Assembly (NCBI GenBank): GCA_963823675.1
Contig: CAWGMT010000009.1
Span: 1-64,000 of the forward strand
Source: CAWGMT01 sp963823675
GTDB lineage: Bacteria; Planctomycetota; Planctomycetia; Isosphaerales; Isosphaeraceae
DNA length: 64,000 bases
Reading direction: 5' to 3'
The position numbers and the translations under genes were made by a program. The notes below the pieces were generated by a model. The model made no database searches and was not told the origin of the DNA. It saw only the letters and a list, made by a program, of their open reading frames with translations. Of this stretch, positions 19,567-29,100 are shown in pieces (the stretch's first letter is position 1; each line of letters opens with the position of its first letter).

Positions 19567-21352
19567 ATGAGTGGGTTCAGGATACTTCTGGGATTGGCAA
19601 TGCTCGCGACGATGGGTTTCGTGCCGGTGGGACGGGCTCGTGCAGACGACAAGTCCGGGCAAAACCCAGGAATTGGAGGAAACTGGGCGGCGGTATTGAG
19701 GGTGACGCCGCAGATCGAGCTTCGGATTACGCTCGATCTGAAGGTGGGGAAAAATGGATCGGTGTCGGGCAATTGGGCGAGTCCCGATGAAGCTTTGAAG
19801 GACCTTCCATTTGATTCGCTTGCCTTCAAGAATGGCGTGTTGACTTTCCACGCCAATTTCTCCGATGCCGGCTACAAGGGCACGCTGAACAAGGCGGGCA
19901 CTGAGATCGCCGGCTCCTGGACGCAGCGCGGCAAGGATTACCCCATGACGTTCAAGCGGTTTGACCCCGCCCAAGTCGTCGCGGCGCCGATCCCCAAGGA
20001 GCTGGAAGGGATCTGGGAGGGAAAACTCGTCGTTACGGGTGGGATCGAGCTGCGACTGGTGCTGAAGGTCGAGAAGGGTAAGGATGGGGCCTTGAAGGCT
20101 GTCCTGGTGAGCCCGGACCAGAGTCCGATCGGCATTCCGGTTAGCCAGGTCGGGCTCAAGGATGGCGCGCTGAGCTTCGAGAGCAAGAGGATCGGAGCCA
20201 AGTATGCCGGCAAGAGAAACAAGACGGGGACTGCCTTCGAGGGAACCTTCACGCAGATGGGCGCCAAGCTGCCGCTCGTGCTCAAGAAGACCGACAAGAT
20301 GAGCGAGTACCGCCGCCCCCAGACTCCCAAGCCGCCGTTTCCCTACCGCGCGGAGAGTGTCAGCTATGAAAACAAGGCCGGTGGCGTCAAGCTGGCCGGC
20401 ACGCTGACCATTCCCACCGGCGAGGGTCCGTTTCCCGCGGTGATCTTGCTCACGGGCTCGGGAGCTCAGGACCGCGACGAATCGCTGCTGGGCCACAAGC
20501 CGTTTCTCGTACTGGCCGATCACCTCAGCCGCCGGGGCATCGCGGTCCTGCGGGTTGACGACCGCGGAGTTGGCGGGTCGACCGGCTCGATCGTGAATTC
20601 GACGAGCGAAGACTTCGCGGGCGATGCGCTCGCAGGCGTGTCCTTTCTCAAGGGACGCAAGGAGATCGACCCCGGCAAGATCGGCTTGTGCGGCCACAGT
20701 GAAGGCGGAATCATCGCGCCCGATCGCGGCTGCGCGCTCGGGCGGCATCGCCTTCATCGTCATGATGGCCGGGACCGGTTTGCCCGGAACCGACATCCTG
20801 CTCGCGCAAGCGCGGCTCATCCTCAAGGCCAGCGGGGCTTCGGAGTCGGAGCTGAAATCGAACGAGCGCCTCCAGACTTTGCTCTTTCGCATCATGGACG
20901 AGAAGATGGACGAGAAGACCGTGCGGTCGAGGGTTGCCGCAGCCTTGAAGGAATTCGTGGCTGCATTGCCCGAGTCGGAGCGGAAAGCCCTGGGCGAGTC
21001 CGGCAGCGCGCTCTCCGAGACGACGATCGCCCAGGTCAATAGCCCATGGCTCCGCTCCTTCTTGCACTTCGATCCGCGATCGGTGCTACGAAAGGTTCAT
21101 TGCCCCGTGCTGGCGATCAATGGCGAAAAAGACCTCCAGGTGCCAGCAAAGCAAAACCTGGCCGAGATCGCCAAAGCTCTCAAGGCCGGTGGAAACGAGC
21201 ATGTGAAGACGGTCGAGGTTCCGGGGCTGAACCATCTCTTTCAGCCGTGCAGGACCGGCGCTCCCTCCGAATACGCCGCGATCGAGACGACGATTGACCC
21301 CCAGGTGCTCAAGATCATCGGAGATTGGATCGTCGAACAGACTGGATTCTAA
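19567..21352 (+). CDS. Exported alpha/beta-hydrolase with two N-terminal lipocalin-like repeats (one frameshift)
   Basis: ATG 19567 starts a signal peptide (RILLGLAMLATMGFVPVGRARA). Two beta-rich modules of about 110 residues follow, each with ELRxxLxLxVxKxGxxxxxxxSPD and TLNKAGTEIAGSWTQ-like endings. A serine hydrolase domain then has the oxyanion region VILLTGSGAQDRDESL, nucleophile GLCGHSEGG, Asp in AINGEKDLQVP and His in GLNHLFQ. One extra C near 20720 breaks the frame between SEGGIIAP and IAAARSGGIAF; the two halves are otherwise continuous. It probably hydrolyses esters or peptides outside the cytoplasm. Comparable proteins in planctomycetes are annotated only as alpha/beta hydrolases. 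Confidence 0.82.
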
Positions 21353-21448
21353 TGAGCGAGCGTCGCAAGACAGGCTGCTCGTGGGCCATGTTCGCGAATT
21401 GCCCTGGCGACGCGTGGAACCGTGCGCGGCCGCCTGCGCCGGTGCATT

Positions 21449-22844
21449 TCATTTCCCCAGGGACTCTAGCAGCGAGCCGGCGTCGCCGCGATGGGCGAAG
21501 GCACCTCCTAGCTTGGTCGCCATCTCCAGAAGCTTCTGCGCGTCGGCCCGGTTGCCCTTGTCGAAAAGGACCCGCGCCAGGAAGTAGGCGATATCGGGCG
21601 TCGTGCGACCGCCGGATACGGCCGTGCGGAGGGCTTGCTCGGCCTGGTCGAGGTGACCCATGCGGTAGTGCGCCCAGCCGAGAGTGGCCAGGATCTCCTG
21701 CGAGCGCGGAGATCGACGGGCGTCGTCCTCGGCCAGTTGCAGGCCCCGCGCGCTTGGTAAGGTCATCCTGATCGACGAGGGCCAGGGCCAGCAAGTTGGT
21801 CAGGCTGAGATCGGCCGGTAACTCGCGGTGCATCGGCTCGAGGATCTTCACGGCGTTCTTCAGCTCGCCAAGATGCCAGGCGACGAGCGCTTGCAGGCGG
21901 CGGCCGTCCGTCGAATCGGGAGCCAGCCGTAGCGCTAAATCGACGCTGGACCGAGCATCGGCGGCCCGGCCCCGATCGAGCAGCCAGGTCGCGTAAGCGA
22001 TCCGAGCGCGCGGGTTCTGCGGCTCGGCCTTGATCGCAAAGTCGAACCATTCGCTGGCCTTGGCGACATTGGCCTTCTGATTGTAAAGCCATGCCATCGA
22101 GACCCCGGCCGGATCGAGGGTAGGCGTGTCTTTCACGGCCTGGGTCAGCTCCTTGAACGCTTCGTCCGACTTGCCGAGCTGAAACAGCGCGCGGCCCTTG
22201 CGCTGGCGGGCCTGGCCGTTCTTGGGCTCGAGCGCAAGCCACTGGCCAAGCTGCGCCAGCGCCCCGTTCCAATCCTCGCGCGCTTCGGCCACCGAGACGA
22301 GCCCCGCGTGCGCCTCCCGACGGAAGGCACGCTTCTGACTGTCGTTCCAATGGCCGGTTTCGACCAGTTTGAATACGTTCTCAAAATTCAACCGCGCATC
22401 GCTGATCCGGGATTCACCGAGCGCAAGCGAACCGAAGGTCAGATAGATGTCGGCGTAGTCCGGCGCTTCGGCGGCGGCTTGTTCCAGCGCGCGGCGGCCG
22501 AGCGCGGCCTGGTCGGTGCCGAACAGCAGGCGAGCCAGGATGAGCCGGGGCGGAGCCCACTCGGGATGCTTGCCGGCCTCTTCCTGGATCATCGCCAAGG
22601 CTTCATCGATCTTGCGTTCCCGGATCTTGGCGAGAGCACCTTCCAGTTCTTTATCGACCATCCCCGTGGTTCTGGGCTCCGCTGGCGCCGGGGCTTGTCC
22701 GGCGGCCGGCGCAGCCGCTTTCGGCTTGTCTTCTGCACGAGCAGAATCGCCAGCCAAGACGAGCGCCGTGCACCCGATGGCGATGGTCGCTTCGATCAGG
22801 AAACCAGCGACACGCCGTGCTTTGCCCCTGCGCATGTTCCTCAT
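21449..22844 (-). CDS. Exported tetratricopeptide-repeat protein (one frameshift)
   Basis: The start at ATG 22844 (MRNMRRGKARR) gives a signal peptide ending GDSARA; ATG 22886 is the longer option. After an Ala/Pro-rich stretch the protein is TPR helices: PRLILARLLFGTDQAALGRR, WNGALAQLGQWLALEPKNGQ, ARIAYATWLLDRGRAADARS and, after a frame change near 21760, LGWAHYRMGHLDQAEQALRT. About 460 residues. TPRs are protein-binding scaffolds. It is the third of three minus-strand exported proteins (27.6–21.4 kb), probably an operon, and converges on the hydrolase gene. Confidence 0.8.
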
Positions 22845-22968
22845 TGCGTCGCCCGAGTTGGATAATTTGAGTTGTGCTTTCGCCATATTATACCAGCATG
22901 GGTAGGGCGGCGAGCCGGAGTTGATCGATCCGACAAGGCGATTCGGTTCTCGGTGCCCTTGGCCCGGT

Positions 22969-24660
22969 TCATTGTACGGGGCGATTCATGCGCATGAGGA
23001 GACGTTCGGCGCGGAAGACGATCTCGACGTCCTTGTTCGTGAGGGCGTCCTCCAGCACGGGGACGGCCACTGGTCCCATCTCGAACAGGCGTGACTCGGC
23101 CGTCTCGCGCTCCTTGGGGGATTTGTCGCCGAGCTGCTTGACGAGTACCCGCGCGCGGTCCTGAAGTCGGGGATCGACGCCGTGAATGACCAGGAGCGCC
23201 GTCCGGACGAACTTCTTGGGTGGGGGAAAGACGTCGAGCAATATCGTCTCATCGATCGCCTCGCGCGATAAGTGCAAAAGGACGATCAGCTCGCCCGGCT
23301 CGAAGAGGACCTTGGAGTATCGCTCTAGCAAGAACTCCACGACGTCGTCGCGCAGGCCCTGTCCGGCCAGTCGTCGAGCCAGGGCGTCGCGGGTGCTCTC
23401 CCGGTACGAGGGATCGCCCGCTTTTCTGGGCTGGGACATCCCGAGCTTCACGGGGGGCCCTGCAATCGGGGCCCCTTTCTTGCCTGCATCCTCGGCAAGC
23501 CGGGCGGCCGTGGTGATGAAGAGCTTGCTCTCCTCGGTGACGCGGTAACTGAGCCCGAGATTGCCCAGGACGTCGGCCAGGGCGTCGCGGGCCGCCATCC
23601 GGGTCGCCTGCATGCTCATCGGCTCGCCCAGGTTGATCTGCTCTTTGGTCAGCGTGCGCTCGTCGATCTCGTAACGCAACCGAGCCTGGCGCATGATGAG
23701 GCCAAGCACATCGCGCCGCGGCGCTTGCTCGACGGTCACGGCCACCGGCTGATTGAGCAACTGGTCAACTCGTGCCCGCACGGTCGCATCGCCTTCGGCC
23801 GGCAGCGGCGGGATTTCTTCCTCTTTGGATTTTTTCTCGGCGTCGCGGAAGAGCGCATCGGCTTTCTCCTTCTGCTCCACCGCCTTCTGCTTGGGATCGG
23901 CAGTCTTCTTCGGGGCGGGCTCTTCCTTTTTCTCCGGGACGGCCGTGGGCAATTCGTCGAGCCAGCCGACGCGGAAGCCGGATTCGGACGGGGCGATGAC
24001 GGCGATATCCAGCAGCCGGCGGCTGGTCAGGTTCTGCAAGGTGTATTCGTCAGGCCCTCCCCGCAGCCGTATCGGGGTCGCGATCGGCAGCTCGGTGTCA
24101 TAGGCTATGAAGCGTTCAACATGGGACTCATTCTTGAGAAAGAGCGCGGACGGGTTCTCGCGCAGCCGCGCGAGCCAGTGCGTGCCGGGCAGATAGCTCT
24201 GCGGGATGCCGGCGGGAGGGCCCTCGGTCAGATCGGAGCCGAACCATGTGAGCCGGCCCGTGTGCTCCTTGGCCGCCGGCCAGTGAGCGAGAAACATGCC
24301 TTTCTTGGCGCGCAGATCGACGTCAACATCGTGGTGGGCTTTGCCGAAGAACTGAACGATGGAGATCGGCGCGACGGGAAACCTGGCAGTCAGGTCCTTC
24401 TCTTCAAACTTGGGGCGAATCGTGCCGATCACCCCTGGCATGGCATTCTTGTAAACCCGGGCTGTATTGATGGTCGTCTGGGCGGGATTGCCGACCCAGA
24501 TCGACCATTCGAACACTTCGACCGGCAATTGCGGAGTGTCCTTATCGCGATCTTGACCTTTGTCTTTTGTCTGCTCGAACCCGGCCGAGTGAAGCGCGAA
24601 GCCCAGGACGAGCGTCGAGGTGATCGCCAGGGCGAGAGATCGGATGAGCGTATTACGCAT
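22969..24660 (-). CDS. Planctomycete exported protein of unknown function
   Basis: ATG 24660 opens a signal peptide (RNTLIRSLALAITSTLVLGF). The N-terminal ~270 residues (PVEVFEWSIWVGNPAQTTIN, FFGKAHHDVDVDLRAKKGMF) are a domain I know only from planctomycete genomes. A charged Lys/Glu/Pro linker (about residues 270–320) leads to a region resembling a secretin/STN-type fold (QPVAVTVEQAPRRDVLGLIM) and a helical C-terminus with a HEAT-like segment (GPVAVPVLEDALTNKDVEIV). The gene is intact over 563 codons, unusual in this window. It starts 22 bases after the upstream gene ends, so co-transcription is likely. Confidence 0.75.
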   Translation of the reverse strand: MRNTLIRSLALAITSTLVLGFALHSAGFEQTKDKGQDRDKDTPQLPVEVFEWSIWVGNPAQTTINTARVYKNAMPGVIGTIRPKFEEKDLTARFPVAPISIVQFFGKAHHDVDVDLRAKKGMFLAHWPAAKEHTGRLTWFGSDLTEGPPAGIPQSYLPGTHWLARLRENPSALFLKNESHVERFIAYDTELPIATPIRLRGGPDEYTLQNLTSRRLLDIAVIAPSESGFRVGWLDELPTAVPEKKEEPAPKKTADPKQKAVEQKEKADALFRDAEKKSKEEEIPPLPAEGDATVRARVDQLLNQPVAVTVEQAPRRDVLGLIMRQARLRYEIDERTLTKEQINLGEPMSMQATRMAARDALADVLGNLGLSYRVTEESKLFITTAARLAEDAGKKGAPIAGPPVKLGMSQPRKAGDPSYRESTRDALARRLAGQGLRDDVVEFLLERYSKVLFEPGELIVLLHLSREAIDETILLDVFPPPKKFVRTALLVIHGVDPRLQDRARVLVKQLGDKSPKERETAESRLFEMGPVAVPVLEDALTNKDVEIVFRAERLLMRMNRPVQ

Positions 24661-24682
24661 GCGCCGAGTTTCTCCGAACGGT

Positions 24683-27608
24683 CTACCGAGTGTGAGGTGT
24701 GGCGTCTCGCGACGAGCTCGGTGCCGCGGCGGCCGCCCTGGCCGCCGGCGCGGCCGCGCGCTCGAGCCGGGCATTGGCCCAGATCACGCGGTCGCCTGTG
24801 TCTTGATCCGCGCCGAAATCGACCTGAAGCCGCAATTGCTCGGCGCCCGCCACCGGCAGCGCGAGTTTCACCGGGGGACCGTCGGCCCGGAGGTCGCGAT
24901 TGGCATAGAGCTCCTTGCCGTCGGCGAAGACCCGGCAATCGACCCGCCCCAAGCGCCGCGCCGCGTCGTCGAACCCGACGGTGGCTTCGAACCGCGAATA
25001 ACGGCCGGAGAGGTCGAAGGTCAAGATGCAGCGCGAATGGACGGCCAGCCCGCGTTCATAAGTTCGCCCGTTCATCTTCAGCGGCTCGCCTAAGAGGTTG
25101 AGATCACGGCGCCAGCCAAGCCGGTGGCCGAAGAACGGTGCCTCTTCAACCTTGGTGGGGTTCAAGTCGGAGAGGTACGTCATCTTGCCCCCGCGAAACC
25201 GCACGTCCTGGATCTCGGCGGCCGGGAGCTTCACGTCCTGCCCCCAGGCGGTCTGGACTTTCCAGACGCTCGAGTCGAGGTCCTTCCACTGGCCGGAAAC
25301 CACGACGCCGCTGGCCAGCGTGAACGTCGGGCGCAGCTCGCCGCCCTGCGGCGACTCGGGCCTCGCGGCCAGGATCAGGCCTTCGACCTGCTCGAGCGCC
25401 AAGGTCCGGCTCTTTCCCTGGTAGTGGAAGTGCAGCCTGCCCGTGTCGGTCTGTTCCATGACTCCAGCGATGGCGATCACTTCGCCTTTCTTGGTCTGGG
25501 CCAGCAGCAGGTCTTCCGATCCGCGAGTCTTCAGTCTCCTGGCAAAGGACTCCCGTGTTTCCTTGGGATCGAGCAAGCCGAGCTGGATTCCGGCGATGCG
25601 CGACAGGGGTATGTCGAGGTGGTCTTGCCAGGGAGTCGTCAGCCGCAGCGTCTCCTGGCCGATGGTCTCGAGCTTGCCGAACAACGTCTCGTCGCCCGTC
25701 AGATGAACCCAGGCATCGAGCGGCGGCACCGCAGGTGCCTTGGGGTCGACGGCCAGCTTGGGGACCGTGTGCTCGGCGGCCTTGGCCTGGGCGTTGGCGG
25801 CTTGACCATCTTCGTAGTTGACGGCGATCGTGAAGTCTTTCTGGAAACAGTCACCCGGCGGCGGCTCGAGGAACAGGTCGGCCGAAATCCCGGTCCCCGA
25901 CCGGCGGACGAAGATCGGCCAATCCTGCGAATCCGAGGTATCCAGCCGCCAGCTCGTTGGACCGCCGTCCGTCTGGCAGGTCACGGTGATCTGCCGGATC
26001 TTGGCCGGCCTCAGGCCGAAAAGCGCGAGCTGCAAGTCGCGGATGCCGTTCTTCTTCGGCTCGACCTTGGCGATCTTGGTGATCGTCGTTCCGGGTGGCG
26101 GGGCGAGCGCGTCGTCCTCCGCGGCACTCTTCTTCTCGTCGGCCTTGGGCGCCGCAGCCTTCTTGGCATCGGCCTGCTTCGGTGCGGCGCCCGCCTTCTT
26201 CGCCTCACCCTTTGCCGCGGCCGGCTCTGTCTTGGTCTCGGCCTTCTTCGCGTCGGCCTTCGGCGCGGCCGCCGGGGAGGCGTTCTTCTTCATCGCGCCC
26301 TTCTCCGCGCCGGCCTTGGGGGTTGCGGCACCTGGTTTCGCCGCCGCGGGAGCAGGAGTCGCATCGTCCTTCTTGGCGCTCAAACCGGGCAACGTGAAAT
26401 CGAGGTTGGGTTGACCCACGAACCGGGCGGACAAGGCGAGCGTGCGTTCGAAGCGGATGCTCTCAACTTCGTCGAGGGGGATTTTCACTTTCGGCTTGGG
26501 CGGTTGAGCCGGCTGTTGCGTTGCGGCGGCGCCCTGGGCGGGCGAACGCCCGGCTGGACGCGCGACCGTGGTTCCGGGCCCTTGCGTGGGGGCCGCCGCG
26601 GCCGCTGGCGCGAGCGCAACAGGCTGCACGAGAACGGCACCCCCTGGAGCTGCTGCCACAACAACGGCTGCCGGAACGGCCGCTGGCGCGGCAGCAGCAG
26701 CAGGAGCGGCCGCGGCCGGAGTCGAACACGGGATTCGCGGCTTTCCCATCCTTGGGCTTCGGCGTAGCGCCAGGAGGAGTCTTGGGTTCCCCTCCCACGG
26801 TCAAGACGCCTTTCTCGATCGAACTCGGGTCGGAGTAGATCACCTCGTCAAAGACGGTGCGAACAATCGTGCCCAGTCCATTGATGTGGCCGGCATGGAT
26901 CGTGAAGTCGCGCAACAACACATTGACCGCCTCGGCGCCATTGCGGTTGGACGCGAACAACTTGACCGCGGCCACGTCGTTGGGACCGAGCGTGGCCTGA
27001 CCGAGATACCGCGGCCGCGCCGACCTGGCATCGACGATCTGAAGCCGGACCGTGCTCCCCTCCCGCTGGATCTCCATGCGGACCAGGTCGCCCGCCGCGG
27101 GGAAAGTCCGCCGCGGCGGCTTGACCGGCTTGCCGGCCGGCTGTCCCATCGCCATCATCCGCATGGCCCGCACCCCCATCGGGCCCGGCCCCTGCTGCGG
27201 ATTGGCCGTTGCCTTCTCGATCGAGCGATAGACATCGGCGCCTGTGGGCTCGATCAAGCGCACGAGCGTGACCTCGGGCTGGTTGATGTCGCCAAAGGCG
27301 ATCGCCAGACCGATGGCCGCGCCGTCCTCCTGGGCGGGCTTGGGGAGCTTCTTGATCACGAACGTGGCCGAGACGGTGAAATCGCCGCCGAACCGCAACT
27401 GGGGCGGAGTGCGCCAGCCCGTCTCCTGTTCGCCAGGTCCCAGCGTGATGCGCAGACCGTCCGCTTCCCGCTTGAACGACTTCTTCTCGCCGTAACCCTC
27501 AGCGTCGAGCGTGGCCTGGTCGAGCTTCTTCTCGCCCAGAACGCGAGCGTACTCCCTCGGGCCCGGATCACCCGCGAGTGCGATTAACAGAACAACGAGA
27601 CCGCGCAT
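24683..27608 (-). CDS. DUF1583-like / NPCBM-domain exported protein (one frameshift)
   Basis: ATG 27608 starts a short signal (RGLVVLLIALAG). The first ~290 residues resemble DUF1583, a jelly-roll-like planctomycete domain (FGGDFTVSATFVIKKLP, LVRMEIQREGSTVRLQIVDA). A single-base shift near 26730 then leads into a long low-complexity Ala/Pro/Lys linker with two blocks, Ala/Pro-rich and AKKA-rich. Then comes a beta-rich region (GDETLFGKLETIGQETLRLT) and a C-terminal NPCBM/NEW2 galactose-binding-like domain (NGRTYERGLAVHSRCILTFD). It is about 975 residues and likely binds carbohydrate or is anchored at the cell surface. The start overlaps the end of the antitoxin gene by 25 bases. Confidence 0.78.
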
Positions 27609-27811
27609 CGGATGTCCTCAGAAAACTGAAGAATGGACCTCAGAGGGCGCAGACGGACCGAGGCCAACTGCTCGGCATCCGCCTGATTCTGCACGGCCAA
27701 GAGCACCGCCACGGGCTTGCCATTGCGTGTGACGAGGACCGGTTGCTCCTGGCTCGCCTGCAAGTAATCGTTGAACTGAGCCGCGAATTTCGCGGCAGAG
27801 ACCGTCTTCAC
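27584..27811 (-). CDS. Phd/YefM-family antitoxin
   Basis: GTG 27811 lies six bases after GGAGG and gives KTVSAAKFAAQFNDYLQASQ then PVLVTRNGKPVAVLLAV, the Phd/YefM fold that binds DNA and neutralises a partner toxin. It is about 75 residues. The C-terminus (LRPLRSILQFSEDIRC) is where such proteins contact toxins; the last few residues look atypical and may be frameshifted. No PIN, RelE or Doc toxin follows: the next gene is the DUF1583 protein. The partner may instead be the overlapping upstream zinc-ribbon gene, or the antitoxin is an orphan. Confidence 0.8.
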   Translation of the reverse strand: MKTVSAAKFAAQFNDYLQASQEQPVLVTRNGKPVAVLLAVQNQADAEQLASVRLRPLRSILQFSEDIRCAVSLFC

Positions 27812-28110
27812 AGCGAGACCTCCTCGCCACCAACCGATCTGCTCCACGATAGCCAGCCTTCCCATTCTCGACCACTGGGTTCATGGAACCAGACCTGGCT
27901 TTCCCCGCAAAGGCGTGGCGTAGTGCCTCGACCTGGTGCGAATAGCGCGACTCCAAAGAAACCCCCAGTCGCTCTTCGACCCCGCTGCGTAACTCCTTGG
28001 GCAGTTTGACGCGCAGTTTGTCGAAACGATGTACTGGCGCACTTCGCGGCGGTAAGCGTCATAATGCTGCAGGAATCGCTCGTCATGGCCACATTTCGGG
28101 CACTCAATCA
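27808..28110 (-). CDS. Small zinc-ribbon protein coupled to the antitoxin (two frameshifts)
   Basis: ATG 28110 follows GGAGGA. The first 30 codons read MIECPKCGHDERFLQHYDAY, a CxxC knuckle. A one-base shift near 28020 continues as FDKLRVKLPKELRSGVEERL then SRYSHQVEALRHAFAGK, and a second near 27905 gives SQVWFHEPSGREWEGWLSWS. The stop TGA (27810–27808) overlaps the antitoxin GTG (27811–27809) as GTGA, so the two are translationally coupled. No known family comes to mind. The reconstructed protein is about 100 residues and could be a partner of the antitoxin. Confidence 0.5.
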
Positions 28111-28341
28111 TGCTGCTCCTCCCTGAATGAGCCCAGCGGTCTTGGCACAGAGAGGCCCTTCTTCGCGAGCGGATTGCGACGGCATGCCAACCCGTTCCTC
28201 GAAGGCCTGGACGTGCGGCTGCACGACCCCGCCGACTTGCGGGGCGCAATTGAGACACGTTGTACTCCGGAAAACCGGAGCGCGGCCCCGGTCGGATGCA
28301 GCGGCCGCTTCGGCGCTTCTTGCAGCAGAATCAAGCAGCGA
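28111..28341. repeat. Intergenic stretch with a planctomycete-type dispersed repeat
   Basis: Between the zinc-ribbon gene and the retropepsin pseudogene, the minus strand at about 28315–28255 reads RPLHPTGAALRFSGV, a phrase I know as a recurrent run-on at gene ends in planctomycete genomes, encoded by a G/C-rich repeat. No gene is supported here. Copy number in this genome cannot be judged from the window. Confidence 0.35.
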
Positions 28342-28990
28342 TCATGGATTGACAACCAATTCACTGGAAGGACCTCGAAACAGGAGTTCCAAACGGTTCA
28401 GCACGTCTCGGCCGAGAATTCGTTCATGGCCAACAAAATCTGCTTGCAGTCAACACGGGTGTTCTTGTCCATCCAGATAGACCCAAACACGAAAGTGAAG
28501 GGTTGGCGCGGTACCACCAGCGATACCCCCCATCCACCCCGGCCTCCGCTGGGCAGCGGTGAGATGGAGTCCCTGACAATCCGACCAAGGGAGGCGCGGT
28601 TGCATCTGCCCCCGTGTCGGCAATTACGCGATCCAATGTCCCGCCTGGCGCTCCGCTCATCGGACGGAACTCAAGGGTGAGAATCGGCAACGCTTCGCCG
28701 GGATAGGAGCCGTCGTAGGCAAAGCCGACACGGCGCATCCGAACCGGCTCGTCTTCCCTGCCGACGCAGGTGACGAAAGGACTCCGCGCCATCGACTCGG
28801 CCGCGTGGAACACGGCAACGGGGCTGGTGCCAGACGCGACCACGGCACCGTCGGCAAAGCCGATCCACTGGCCTGCGTACCGACGGATGAGCTCGTCTCG
28901 AACAGCCCAGTAAGCCGCCTCGTTCTTGCGCCAGTTGGGGTCAATTTGCTGAGAGATTTCGGGGGGTAGTGCGTCAGCCAGGCTTTTCAT
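28342..28990 (-). pseudogene. DUF5678-like + retropepsin-like aspartic protease, interrupted
   Basis: ATG 28990 opens an N-terminal part (ELIRRYAGQWIGFADGAVVA) like DUF5678, followed by ILTLEFRPMSGAPGGTLDRV and the protease motif IADTGADATA with the catalytic Asp. A base shift near 28595 is needed to reach LPWSDCQGLHLTAAQ and TLHFRVWVYLDGQEHPC. An in-frame TGA at about 28457 then interrupts it where an Arg codon (CGA) would fit, and the flap and C-terminal motif ADFVGHERILGRDVLNRLEL follows, ending VVNP at 28342. Two independent lesions suggest a decayed gene. A second, intact relative lies at 57.1–57.5 kb. Confidence 0.7.
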
Positions 28991-29100
28991 CGTTCACCTC
29001 GGGTGCATCGCTGGAGCTGTTGCCATTCTACCGCCCTGAGGGTCGTCAGCCGAGCGCGATGGCCCGGCGTGGCGATTGGTTCAACGAACTCGCTAACAAT

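Noticed and set aside
23725..26767. Long plus-strand open frames (over 450 and 540 codons) antisense to the exported-protein genes
   Set aside because: They mirror high-GC minus-strand genes, have Arg/Gly/Leu-rich composition without domains, and lack ribosome-binding sites; the opposite strand encodes clear domains (NPCBM, signal peptides).
28455..28460. Second selenocysteine candidate (in-frame TGA in the retropepsin-like gene)
   Set aside because: The TGA replaces a likely Arg codon outside the active site, has a frameshift in the same gene, and the family has no known Sec; decay or base error fits better.
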